47,045 bases of DNA from Motiliproteus sp036964625 (GTDB lineage: Bacteria > Pseudomonadota > Gammaproteobacteria > Pseudomonadales > Balneatricaceae): NCBI GenBank assembly GCA_036964625.1, contig JBALTG010000023.1:1-47045 (forward strand), in the 5' to 3' direction. Below the pieces are notes generated by a model. That model had not been told where the DNA came from, ran no database searches, and saw nothing but the letters and a program-made list of their open reading frames with translations. The position numbers were made by a program, and so were the translations under genes. Numbering within the stretch: the stretch's first letter is position 1; each line of letters begins with the position of its first letter. Below, in pieces: positions 34,916 through 43,332 of the stretch.

Positions 34916-35419
34916 CTAGCTGTTGGTTTCGGTATCCGCCATAGGGACGATCAGCACCGGCCGGTCAGTGCGGAACAATACCTTATGGGCAGTTGACCCC
35001 ACCACCATCTGACTGAGCGCCGAATGCGTCCGTGATCCCATCACGATCATGTCAGCATCGATCTCTTTAGCAACCGCTAATATTTGCTCCACAGGTTTAC
35101 CCTCTTCGATGCGGCATTGCGGCCGCCCCTGAGACAGTCGAAAACCGGCAGACAACTCTTCGACGCGAAATTTCTCGATACGTTCGTTAATCTCCGCTCG
35201 GATCGTCTCCATGCCATTAGACTGCATCACTTGGAGCTGCTCGTCGGTCATACAACCGCTGATCATCATCTCAGCCGTATGCCCCAATGGTTCGATGGCA
35301 TGCATAAAAATCAACTTGGCGTCGTTGCTATCTGCCAGGGTCACTGCCATACGGAATCCTTTGCGTGAATCCGGCCCAAAGTCAGAAGCGTAAAGAATAC
35401 AATTAATATTGTTCAACAT
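34916..35419 (-). CDS. Universal stress protein (UspA family)
   Basis: About 167 residues from ATG 35419 (MLNNINCILYASDFG). It shows the UspA alpha/beta fold, with DADMIVMGSRTHSALSQMVVGSTAHKVL matching the ATP-binding motif G-x2-G-x9-GS (here GSRTHSALSQMVVGS, slightly varied) and FRTDRPVLIVPM at the end. A longer GTG start 11 codons upstream is possible but less convincing. It lies 54 bases downstream of a TRAP permease fragment on the same strand; UspA genes often close TRAP operons (as in TeaABCD), so this is probably the surviving last gene of such an operon. It may bind nucleotide and modulate transport or stress response. Confidence 0.88.
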   Translation of the reverse strand: MLNNINCILYASDFGPDSRKGFRMAVTLADSNDAKLIFMHAIEPLGHTAEMMISGCMTDEQLQVMQSNGMETIRAEINERIEKFRVEELSAGFRLSQGRPQCRIEEGKPVEQILAVAKEIDADMIVMGSRTHSALSQMVVGSTAHKVLFRTDRPVLIVPMADTETNS

Positions 35420-35473
35420 ACGATGCTTCCTTTGCCGGTGTTTCATAACCACCGGCAGATTAAATGAGAAAAT

Positions 35474-35773
35474 CTAAATCAATGCCAATGCCAACGCCAA
35501 CGCCAACGCCAGTAATGGGAACAGGATCAGCAACGCCAAGCGCACCAAGTCGGACAGCACGAAGGGAAACACACCGTTAAAGATCTGGGCGATGGGTATC
35601 TGCGGCGACACGCTCTTGATCACGAACACGTTCATCCCCACCGGTGGCGTTATCAATCCTAGCTCCACCGTGATCACCGCCACGATACCGAGCCTGATCG
35701 GCTCGAACTCTGCGTCAACGATCAGCGGAAAAACCACGGGGACGTCAGCAACAACGTTAACCTCCGCCGCCAA
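35474..35773 (-). pseudogene. TRAP transporter large permease (DctM) 3' remnant
   Basis: About 90 codons matching the C-terminal end of DctM: VPVVFPLIVDAEFEPIRLGI followed by the diagnostic ELGLITPPVGMNVFVIK and a final hydrophobic helix. A normal DctM is about 430 residues, so most of the gene is missing, and the upstream reading (35774-35847) does not resemble it. The last helix ends in an Ala-Leu run encoded by a hexanucleotide repeat (35481-35510). With the UspA gene behind it, this appears to be what is left of a TRAP uptake operon adjacent to pobA, possibly once used for an aromatic acid. Confidence 0.75.
35481..35510. repeat. Hexanucleotide tandem repeat
   Basis: Five consecutive 6-bp units, two AATGCC and three AACGCC, at the 3' end of the DctM remnant. 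On the minus strand it encodes alternating Ala-Leu. Such tracts expand and contract by slippage and would change helix length. Confidence 0.7.
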
Positions 35774-35847
35774 GGCGCTTTGAACAAGCCCTGCTATGCA
35801 GATCGTGGTAAGTGCTAACCAAAGTGGATGGTCCAGGGAGAGCTAAA

Positions 35848-37062
35848 TTAGGGAGCAAGCTCTTCATAGGGCAATCCTACGTACTGTTCAGCGATCACCC
35901 GTCGGCCATTTTCAGAACCGAGGAAGTAACTCATCTCAGATTCCATAAAGCGCTGGAAGGTTTCACCCTCAAGATCATGGGAACTCATATCCCCAAACTT
36001 ATGCAGCATGTTGGTCATCCACCATGAGAACCGCTCACCGTGCCACACCCGGCGCAAGGCGATCTCGGAATACTGATCCGTACAGGACTTGTCACCCTCT
36101 TTATAAACCCGGGTCATAATTTTATATAACGTCGCCACATCGGATGCAGCCAGGTTAAGACCCTTAGCGCCTGTTGGTGGAACTATATGCGCCGCATCCC
36201 CGACCAGGAACATATTGCCGTACTGCATAGGTTCACAAATAAATGAACGTAACGGTGCAATACTCTTTTCAATGCTAGGACCGGTCACCAGATTCTCTGC
36301 GGCCTTGGCCGGCAAGCGCTTCTTAAGCTCTTCCCAGAACGCCTGGTCAGACCAGTCCTCAACCTTATCGCTCAGCGGCACCTGTAGATAGTAGCGAGAT
36401 CGGGTTGCCGAACGCATACTGGCGAGCGCGAAGCCCCGATCGGTCTTACTGTAGATCAGCTCTTCGCTAACCGGCGGAGTGTCGCTGAGCAGGCCTAGCC
36501 AGCCAAACGGATACACACGCTCGTGCTCGGTGCGTAGTTCAGCCGGAATCGTCTGACGGGAGACCCCATGGAAACCATCACAACCGGCAATATAGTCACA
36601 CTGCAGTTCATACTCCTCACCGCCCTGAATAAAGGTCACGGTTGGCGAGTCTGACTTAACATTGTTAAGCGCAACGCTTTCAGACTCATAGTAAGTTTCC
36701 AAATTAGCAGCGGTGCGGGCAACCATCAGGTCCTGGGTAATATCCACCTGACCGTAGCAGACGACAACATCACCACCGGTCAACTCTTTTAGATCGATAC
36801 GCGTCGCTTTACCATTAACCGCAATCTCAATGCCCTCATGCACCTCCCCTTCAGCGTCCATTCGCGCGGCCACACCCGCTTCACGTACCAGATCAGCGAA
36901 GCCCTGCTCCAGAATACCTGCCCGTATACGCCCCAAGACATATTCACCAGATACCCGCTCGACAATAATATTGCTGATACCTTGCTTGGCCAGCAGCTGC
37001 CCTAACAGCAACCCTGAAGGGCCCGCACCGATAATAGCCACCTGTGTTTTTATAGTTTTCAT
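35848..37062 (-). CDS. pobA: 4-hydroxybenzoate 3-monooxygenase
   Basis: 404 residues (Pseudomonas PobA has 394). A class A flavoprotein hydroxylase: the FAD GxGxxG motif is IIGAGPSGLLLG near residue 10-21, the DG motif is CDGFHGVSR, substrate-site residues lie in SMRSATRSRYY, and the GD motif is FLVGDAAHIVPPTGAKGLNLA-like. It converts 4-hydroxybenzoate, NADPH and O2 to protocatechuate in the cytoplasm. The start is placed at the ATG at 37062, which has AGAGAG before it and matches the family start MKTxVAIIGAGPSG; a frame open 17 codons further upstream lacks support. It stands apart from the lig genes by about 0.9 kb and is transcribed in the same direction as the aldo/keto reductase and ligC. 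No PobR-type regulator is adjacent. Confidence 0.96.
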   Translation of the reverse strand: MKTIKTQVAIIGAGPSGLLLGQLLAKQGISNIIVERVSGEYVLGRIRAGILEQGFADLVREAGVAARMDAEGEVHEGIEIAVNGKATRIDLKELTGGDVVVCYGQVDITQDLMVARTAANLETYYESESVALNNVKSDSPTVTFIQGGEEYELQCDYIAGCDGFHGVSRQTIPAELRTEHERVYPFGWLGLLSDTPPVSEELIYSKTDRGFALASMRSATRSRYYLQVPLSDKVEDWSDQAFWEELKKRLPAKAAENLVTGPSIEKSIAPLRSFICEPMQYGNMFLVGDAAHIVPPTGAKGLNLAASDVATLYKIMTRVYKEGDKSCTDQYSEIALRRVWHGERFSWWMTNMLHKFGDMSSHDLEGETFQRFMESEMSYFLGSENGRRVIAEQYVGLPYEELAP

Positions 37063-38001
37063 ACGCTGCTCTCTCTTGTTTCTGTTGTGCGTTGTTAGAA
37101 TATTAAAGGCCATGTAAGTGACTTATATCATCCTCTCTCGGGCGCCTTCTTTGAATTCACTTATTCGACAATAACTTGTACTTTTAAATCATACTTATCT
37201 CTACGTGCGGATGTTTTATCGACTATGATGACGCGATGTAGAAAACAGTAACTAAGAGAGCACACCCCCAATTCAGCCTATACGGCGAGACCAATCACAA
37301 CCAGAACCCTGGCTACGTACATTTTGGGGATATTGCCACGCAAAGCAGTGAGAACCGCGAGCTTATGAAGCCTCAGCGGTACAGCAAGATGTTTCAGGTG
37401 CTGTGGATTATTGACGGCAAAACATAAACTCAACAGGCTGATAAATAGCGCATTATCTAGGACAACCGAGTCATCACCATCTCCCCTGGCATCGTCCATG
37501 GATGGCGTACTCAGCACACACGAACGGCGTCGTATTGACCATCGCAGAACCTATCCTCAACGGACACGAAGGCGTCGTACTGACCATCAAGCAACCCATT
37601 ATAAGAGTTCAGATCAGGCATAAAGCACAGTCCTATATCGACGCACTGATCCAGAACCAGCAGACTATGCAGCCTGACAAAGCGTTGTACTTTTAGATCA
37701 ACTAAGCCAGCACATGAGTATTATCAGAAATGCAATCAACAACACGGATTCAGGACAGCAACGGCTGCGGGAGTGGCGGGTAATGACAGTACTAATCACA
37801 CTGTGCAGCTTGCTGGCGCAGCACTACCTGCATCAGTGAAAAGTACAAACGTACGCTGACGTCATGAATACATCAGCCTCAGCCTTATGGAACCTACGTA
37901 TAAGTCCCAACCTTATTACTCATGATCTTCAGCTATCACAGCAACGAGCGATAGGCATACTCGTCCACATAGGATCTGGTGAGGCACGACCCGCGAGACC
38001 C
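37063..38001. other. Non-coding stretch between pobA and the aldo/keto reductase
   Basis: About 940 bases. The pobA promoter must lie near the left end but no clear site was identified. At 37526-37543 and 37571-37588 the word GGCGTCGTA(T/C)TGACCATC is repeated exactly 45 bp apart, in frame within a small open frame (37502-37696) that encodes GVVLTIAEPI and GVVLTIKQPI. That frame has no known domain and no clear ribosome-binding site, so it is not called a gene. Confidence 0.45.
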
Positions 38002-39000
38002 TCAGGCAAATTCTTCGGTATCGATCTCTGCCTGTGTGGCGGCGTTATAGCGTGCGCCGGAAACGGTCGACTGATTAATAAGACCATCAAGGCAAGTAAG
38101 CACCTCAGCGTCCAACTTGATATTAACTGCACTGAAGTTTTCCCTCAGGTGTTCCAAGTTAGTGGACCCTGGAATCGGAATGATGTGATCGGCCTTAGCC
38201 AGCAACCAGGCCAAAGCCAGTTGAGCCAGGCTACAATTCTGATCTTTTGCAACGCGCCCAATCTTATCCAGCAGGATCAGATTCCGGGCATAATTGCCCT
38301 CATCAAAGCGCGGCATATTACGGCGCAGGTCGGTCGTGGTCAGAGCCGAAAGGTCGCGTAATTTACCGGTGAGAAAGCCACGGGCCAGCGGACTGAACGC
38401 CACAAAAGCCACATTCAGCTCCCGGCAGCTATCCAGAACCGCAATCTCAGGGTTGCGCGTCCAGAGCGAATACTCGGTCTGAACGGCAGCGATAGGATGA
38501 ACGGCATGGGCCTTGCACAGGGTCTCGGCAGACACTTCCGACAGACCGATCTCTCTGATTTTACCGTCGCCGACCAGCTCGGACAGTGCACCCACACTGT
38601 CTTCGATGGGGACGTTTTTGTCCCAGCGGTGCAGGTAATACAGATCGATCACATCGGTCTGCAAGCGCGTCAGACTCTCTTCACAGGTTTTCTTGATCAC
38701 CTCAGGACGAGCGTTGATCTCACGTCGACCGGCCGCATCCTTGAACATGCCGCATTTACTGGCCAACAACACCTGATTCCGCTTGCCTTTAAGCGTCTTA
38801 CCCAGCAACGTTTCGTTGTTTCCGAAGCCGTATAAGGCAGCGGTATCCAGCATCGAGTAGCCCGCATCCAGAGCCTCCAGCAAAATTCGCTGCGCTGCTT
38901 TTTCTGAAGGCGGCACGCCGTAGGCATGGGACAGGTTCATACACCCTAGGCCGATAGCAGAACTCTTTAATCCACCGATACTACGAATACTACTCATCAC
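38002..39000 (-). CDS. Aldo/keto reductase
   Basis: 332 residues with the AKR catalytic tetrad D52, Y57, K82 and H124 (LDTAALYGFG, SKCGMF, YYLHRWD) and a C-terminal NADPH-site segment IPIPGSTNLEHLRENF. It resembles the AKR11/13-type general aldehyde reductases (YhdN/IolS-like). It is 13 bases downstream of ligC on the same strand and therefore probably co-transcribed with it. It may reduce aromatic or ring-cleavage aldehydes, or detoxify aldehydes formed during catabolism; it is not a known member of the standard 4,5-cleavage pathway, so its role is open. Confidence 0.9.
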   Translation of the reverse strand: MMSSIRSIGGLKSSAIGLGCMNLSHAYGVPPSEKAAQRILLEALDAGYSMLDTAALYGFGNNETLLGKTLKGKRNQVLLASKCGMFKDAAGRREINARPEVIKKTCEESLTRLQTDVIDLYYLHRWDKNVPIEDSVGALSELVGDGKIREIGLSEVSAETLCKAHAVHPIAAVQTEYSLWTRNPEIAVLDSCRELNVAFVAFSPLARGFLTGKLRDLSALTTTDLRRNMPRFDEGNYARNLILLDKIGRVAKDQNCSLAQLALAWLLAKADHIIPIPGSTNLEHLRENFSAVNIKLDAEVLTCLDGLINQSTVSGARYNAATQAEIDTEEFA

Positions 39001-39013
39001 CCGTCTCCGTACC

Positions 39014-39967
39014 TTAACCGGCCTGGTTCAGGCACTGCTCCAGACGATCTAGGGTCTCCATCGCCGGCAGGCACTGAGCGAGACTCGAATTGGGCTCACG
39101 CCCCTCTCGGATAGCTGCAAAAAACTCCCGATCCTGCAACTCGATGCCGTTAAAGGATACCGCCACACCGGACAGATCGATCGGGTTACCTTTGCCGTCT
39201 TCCAGGTCATCGTAACGAGCTACGTAGGTTCCCTTGTCACAGATGTAACGAAAGAAGGTACCGAACGGGCCATCGTTATTGAATGACAGCGACAGGGTAC
39301 AGAGTGCGCCGCTCGGCACTTTCATACCGATACTCATATCCAGCGAGATACCCAGCCCCGGATCTGTCGGCCCCTGTAGCGCCTGAACCTGAGATGCAGT
39401 CTCACCGGTTTGATACTGGAACAGGTCAACGGTGTGGCAAGCATGATGCCAGAGCAGGTGGTCCGTCCAGGAACGCGCCTCTCCTTTGGCATTGGTATTG
39501 GTCCGGCGGAAAAAATAGGTCTGCACGTCCATCTGCAGCACCTTCAGTTCACCGGCCTTTACTTTGTTTTGAATCCACTGATGGCTGGGATTAAAACGCC
39601 GGGTATGACCTGCCATCGCAACCAAGCCTGTCTGCTGCTGCAACTCCACCATACGCCGGGCATCCTCAACACTGTCCGCCATAGGAATCTCGGTCTGAAC
39701 CGGCTTACCCGCTTCCAGACACTGAATAACCTGAGCCGCATGCATCTGGGTCGGTGTCGCCAGTATCACGCAGTCGACATCATCACGTGCCAAGCTCTCG
39801 GCCAAGTCGGTGGTGAAATGTGCGATACCGTGCTCAGCGGCAAACGCCTTGATTTTCTCAGGGTTGGTTCCAACCACCGATACAACCTTGGCATCTTCGA
39901 TCGCACCGATCGCTTCCAGATGCTTCATCCCAAAGGCGCCAGCAGCACCGGCAATACATACTCTCAT
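39014..39967 (-). CDS. ligC: 4-carboxy-2-hydroxymuconate-6-semialdehyde dehydrogenase
   Basis: 317 residues of the Gfo/Idh/MocA family. The Rossmann start is MRVCIAGAAGAFGMKHL, and EIPMADS, GHTRRFNPSHQ, MDVQTYFFRR, SWTDHLLWHHACHTVDLFQY, SLSFNNDGPFGTFFRYICD and NGIELQDREFFAAIREGREP match the Sphingobium SYK-6 LigC sequence as I recall it almost word for word. It oxidises the LigAB ring-cleavage product (as its hemiacetal) to 2-pyrone-4,6-dicarboxylate using NADP+. The start at 39967 is chosen because GAGAGAG precedes it and the family begins MRIALAGAGAFG; a longer frame of 25 codons upstream is not supported. It lies on the strand opposite the main lig operon, beside the regulator. Confidence 0.95.
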   Translation of the reverse strand: MRVCIAGAAGAFGMKHLEAIGAIEDAKVVSVVGTNPEKIKAFAAEHGIAHFTTDLAESLARDDVDCVILATPTQMHAAQVIQCLEAGKPVQTEIPMADSVEDARRMVELQQQTGLVAMAGHTRRFNPSHQWIQNKVKAGELKVLQMDVQTYFFRRTNTNAKGEARSWTDHLLWHHACHTVDLFQYQTGETASQVQALQGPTDPGLGISLDMSIGMKVPSGALCTLSLSFNNDGPFGTFFRYICDKGTYVARYDDLEDGKGNPIDLSGVAVSFNGIELQDREFFAAIREGREPNSSLAQCLPAMETLDRLEQCLNQAG

Positions 39968-40188
39968 TAGACTCTCTCCACTGTTCCATACACGAGGGTT
40001 CAATTCACGACCGCTCCATTCTCGGCATCGAGCGCCACCCAAAACACACGCGCTGTGCCTATGTCGTTCAACGACTCAACGTGCCTGACTGCACGCCTGT
40101 CCTGTTGCTGAAAAACTAACATCGGATGTCCGCCAAGGGTAATTGGATAATGATCAAATCGATTCGTTTTTTGCATAATATAGAATTA

Positions 40189-41415
40189 TTACCGGTCGTC
40201 AGGATCGGCAACCTCTTCCCCGCCACGAACCATCTTAATAAAGGAAAGCTGTGTATTTGTTGGCTTCCAAGCACCTCGTACCGTAATCCCTATAGGCCTG
40301 AACGTATGCGCCATCTCATAAGAAACCGTCTTTAACACCCCCGTATCAAGCTCATTCTGTATCTGATGTTCAGAAATCAGAGTCAAGCGATCGCTGCCCA
40401 GTAACAGAGAACGAATAAGGATCTGAGAACTGGTTTCAACCAGCCTTTTAGGCACGTCAACACCGGCCTCGGAAAACAGCGTTTCAAAGATCGCCCGCGT
40501 TGGTGCTCCCGGTCGAGGTACGACCCAGGGATACTGTTGCAGGGTGGCCACATCGACCTTTTCCACCGCACAAAGTGGATGACCCGGGCGTGCCACGATC
40601 GCAACGGGAGATGAAAACAGCTCCTCCTGGAGCACGTCATCGCTGGGGGGAGGAAAACGTAACGCGCCGATCAATAGATCGATATCACCCTGGCGCAGGT
40701 GGTAGAGCAGATCATCATAGGGGCCGTCATTTATCTTAATATTGAAATCAGGAAACTGATTCGAGAATTGAATGATCGCTTTGGGCAATACCGAAGTCCG
40801 GGCCAGCGGCATACTGCCGATAACAAGCTGACCCACTTCACGGTTATGTAACGAGTTGATCTCATCGCGCCCCTGGTCAATTTCGGAGAATGCCAGCTTA
40901 CTGGCTTTTGCCATGGCTCTGGCCGCCTTGCTAGAACTGATACCGATACTGGTCTTTTCAAACAACACCACGCCCAGAAGCCCCTCCAACTCCCGTGCAG
41001 CGCGATGCAGCGCGGATTGGGATATGCCCAGATTCCGACCGGCGATGCTAAAGTTCTGTGCTTGAGATACCGCAATCAACGCCCTTAGCTGAGTCGTCGT
41101 CAGCATCTGTAGCAGATAGCTCGGTTGTGCGCTCTTATTCCCCCCCAAGCGGATAGCGTCTCTGAGACCGGCGGTGATCATATCGAGCGCCCGCTGCACC
41201 CGCGAGGCCAGCACCCGGCCCGACTCAGTGACAAACATACCATCGCTGCGCCGGTCGAAAAGCGAGGTTTCCAACCCAGCTTCCAGCTTCGCAATGGCCT
41301 GGGTGATAGCCGGTTGCGACAGAAAAACTTTTTCTGACGCCTTGCTAATACTTTTACACGCGACGACCTCAACAAAAACCCTGAGATGCCTTATATTCGG
41401 TACATCAGACGCCAT
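40189..41415 (-). CDS. LysR-type regulator with two N-terminal HTH domains, probable regulator of the lig genes
   Basis: 408 residues, about 100 more than a normal LysR protein. Two wHTH domains occur in tandem: residues about 7-66 (NIRHLRVFVEVVACKSISKA, then SEKVFLSQPAITQAIAKLEA) and about 107-166 (TTQLRALIAVSQAQNFSIAG, then RNLGISQSALHRAARELEG). A usual effector-binding domain follows from about 190 (VGQLVIGSMPLARTSVLP onward). Divergent from ligJ across a 177-base gap with an inverted repeat, it most likely controls the protocatechuate 4,5-cleavage operon, by analogy with LigR of SYK-6, which however has one HTH. The second HTH could widen the footprint or tether two operators. It may bind protocatechuate or a pathway intermediate. 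Confidence 0.88.
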   Translation of the reverse strand: MASDVPNIRHLRVFVEVVACKSISKASEKVFLSQPAITQAIAKLEAGLETSLFDRRSDGMFVTESGRVLASRVQRALDMITAGLRDAIRLGGNKSAQPSYLLQMLTTTQLRALIAVSQAQNFSIAGRNLGISQSALHRAARELEGLLGVVLFEKTSIGISSSKAARAMAKASKLAFSEIDQGRDEINSLHNREVGQLVIGSMPLARTSVLPKAIIQFSNQFPDFNIKINDGPYDDLLYHLRQGDIDLLIGALRFPPPSDDVLQEELFSSPVAIVARPGHPLCAVEKVDVATLQQYPWVVPRPGAPTRAIFETLFSEAGVDVPKRLVETSSQILIRSLLLGSDRLTLISEHQIQNELDTGVLKTVSYEMAHTFRPIGITVRGAWKPTNTQLSFIKMVRGGEEVADPDDR

Positions 41416-41434
41416 ACAAACTCCTTATCAAGTT

Positions 41435-41450
41435 CCTATAAAACCATAGG
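41435..41450. promoter_or_regulatory. Inverted repeat in the regulator-ligJ divergent region
   Basis: CCTAT-AAAACC-ATAGG: 5-bp perfect arms around 6 bases, 20 bp upstream of the LysR start and about 140 bp upstream of ligJ. It resembles a LysR-type operator. A second pair, TGGTTT and AAACCA, lies at about 41473-41500. Binding is inferred from position. Confidence 0.45.
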
Positions 41451-41592
41451 CTATCTCAAAAACTAATACCACTGGTTTGAAAATGGAATGGCCAAAACCA
41501 CGTTCAAACTCTTACAGTAGACCCATGACAGTCGGGCCGACGAACCATCCCCCCCGCAACACGCATCAGCATGCACAGTGAGAGAGCCGAAG

Positions 41593-42609
41593 ATGATTAT
41601 CGATTGCCACGGGCACTACACAACCACCCCTGCCGGGGTCGGTGAATACCGCGATCAACAAAAGCAGGCTTTAGAAAAAGATCCGCGGGTCAAAGGAATA
41701 AAAGGGACGTTCACGGTCAGCGACGATGAGATCATCGAGAGCATCGAGAACAACCAGCTTAGGCTGCAGCAGGAGCGTGGCACCGACCTGACGATCTTTT
41801 CGCCGCGAGCCAGTTGGATGGGACATCACATTGGCAACGAACATACCAGTAGGTACTGGACTGAACATCAGAATGACCTGATTAAGCGAGTGTGTGACCT
41901 GTTTCCTAAAAACTTTGCACCGGTCGCCCAACTGCCGCAGTCGCCTGGCGTTGATCCGGCAAAGTCGGTTGCCGAGTTGGTGCGCTGTGTCGAAGAGCTG
42001 GGGTTTATCGGTTGCAACCTGAATCCGGACCCCTCCGGAGGTTACTGGCAGGATGGGTCGCTGGCCGATCGCGCCTTCTACCCGCTGTACGAAAAGATGT
42101 GCGAACTGGACGTGCCGGCGATGATTCACGTCAGCGCCTCCTGTAATGACTGCTTCCACACCACCGGTTCTCACTACCTCGGTGCCGATACCACCGCGTT
42201 CCAGCAACTGATCATGTCTGATGTATTTAAGGACTTTCCCGAGCTGAAGATCATCATTCCCCACGGCGGTGGCGCCGTACCTTATCACTGGGGACGCTTT
42301 CGCGGCCTGATGCAGGACCAGGGTTACCCGCCCCTGGAGATTTCCGCACTGAAAAACATCTACTTCGATACCTGTGTTTATCATCAAAAAGGGATCGACC
42401 TGCTACTGGATATTGTCCCGACTGAAAACATTCTGTTCGCATCAGAAATGATCGGCGCGGTACGGGGTATCGACCCGGAAACAGGCCACTATTTCGATGA
42501 CACCAAGCGCTATATAGATAACAACACCCTGCTCAACACCGAGCAGAAACAGATGATCTTTGCAGGCAATGCCCGGCGCGTATTCAGCCGCCTGAAAATC
42601 ACCGACTAA
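41593..42609 (+). CDS. ligJ: 4-oxalomesaconate hydratase
   Basis: 338 residues of the amidohydrolase superfamily. MIIDCHGHYTT holds the metal-binding HxH; ANQLRL-like NNQLRLQQERG, TIFSPRASWM, IGCNLNPDPSGG, PHGGGAVPYHWGRFRGL and the ending GIDPETGHYFDDTKRYID match SYK-6 LigJ closely. It hydrates the oxalomesaconate intermediate to 4-carboxy-4-hydroxy-2-oxoadipate. The ATG at 41593 is preferred over the in-frame GTG at 41578, since it follows GAGAGAGCCGAAG and matches the family start. It is the first gene of the operon ligJ-K-U-I-A-B, opposite the double-HTH regulator. Confidence 0.95.
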   Translation: MIIDCHGHYTTTPAGVGEYRDQQKQALEKDPRVKGIKGTFTVSDDEIIESIENNQLRLQQERGTDLTIFSPRASWMGHHIGNEHTSRYWTEHQNDLIKRVCDLFPKNFAPVAQLPQSPGVDPAKSVAELVRCVEELGFIGCNLNPDPSGGYWQDGSLADRAFYPLYEKMCELDVPAMIHVSASCNDCFHTTGSHYLGADTTAFQQLIMSDVFKDFPELKIIIPHGGGAVPYHWGRFRGLMQDQGYPPLEISALKNIYFDTCVYHQKGIDLLLDIVPTENILFASEMIGAVRGIDPETGHYFDDTKRYIDNNTLLNTEQKQMIFAGNARRVFSRLKITD

Positions 42610-42654
42610 TCTCACCCGCTGAGCACGTTAGACGAGCGTTAGAGGACTGACAGA

Positions 42655-43332
42655 ATGCAGAAAAACATCGTGGTACAGAATATTGAACGCGCAGATCCTC
42701 GGGTTATCGAGGGGCTGGCCAAATGTGGCGTCGCGACGGTTCATGAGGCGCAGGGACGGCGCGGGCTACTGGCTGATCATCTACGCCCCATACAACAGGA
42801 TGTGACAGTTGCCGGCTCAGCCATCACCATATCCGGTGCTGCCGGTGACAACTGGATGATGCACGTCGCCATCGAGCAATGCCAGGCCGGGGATATCATG
42901 GTATTCGCCCCCACATCGCCCTCCAACTTCGGTTTCTTTGGTGACCTGTTAGCCACCTCCGCACAATCGCGCGGCGTGGTCGCTTTAATCATCGAAGGCG
43001 GTGTCCGGGATACCCGAGACCTGCGACAAATGAACTTTCCGGTCTGGGCAAAGCATGTTTTCTCCCAAGGCACGATTAAGGAAACCCTGGGATCGGTGAA
43101 TACCCCGCTGGTCTGTGCCGATGCTTTGATCAACCCCGGAGACGTTATCGTCGCCGATGACGACGGCGTCGTCGTGGTCAGGCGCGAAGAGGCCGAGCAG
43201 GTTCTGGCAGAGGCCCTGGCCCGAGGAAAACGCGAAGAGGAGAAACGGATTCGCATGGCCAACGGCGAACTGGGTCTGGATATCTACAACATGCGCCCGC
43301 GCCTGGAAGAGAAAGGCCTGAAGTATGTCTGA
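42655..43332 (+). CDS. ligK: 4-carboxy-4-hydroxy-2-oxoadipate aldolase
   Basis: 225 residues of the class II (metal-dependent) HMG/CHA aldolase family, related to RraA. GVATVHEAQGRRGLL near residue 25, the phosphate/pyruvate-site segment FFGDLLATSA, the catalytic EGGVRDTRDL (metal Asp and adjacent Arg) and WAKHVFSQGT are present. It cleaves the hydroxylated oxoadipate to pyruvate and oxaloacetate, the last step of the pathway, and usually also decarboxylates oxaloacetate. GAGGA precedes the start. It overlaps the next gene by 8 bases, indicating translational coupling. Confidence 0.95.
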   Translation: MQKNIVVQNIERADPRVIEGLAKCGVATVHEAQGRRGLLADHLRPIQQDVTVAGSAITISGAAGDNWMMHVAIEQCQAGDIMVFAPTSPSNFGFFGDLLATSAQSRGVVALIIEGGVRDTRDLRQMNFPVWAKHVFSQGTIKETLGSVNTPLVCADALINPGDVIVADDDGVVVVRREEAEQVLAEALARGKREEEKRIRMANGELGLDIYNMRPRLEEKGLKYV

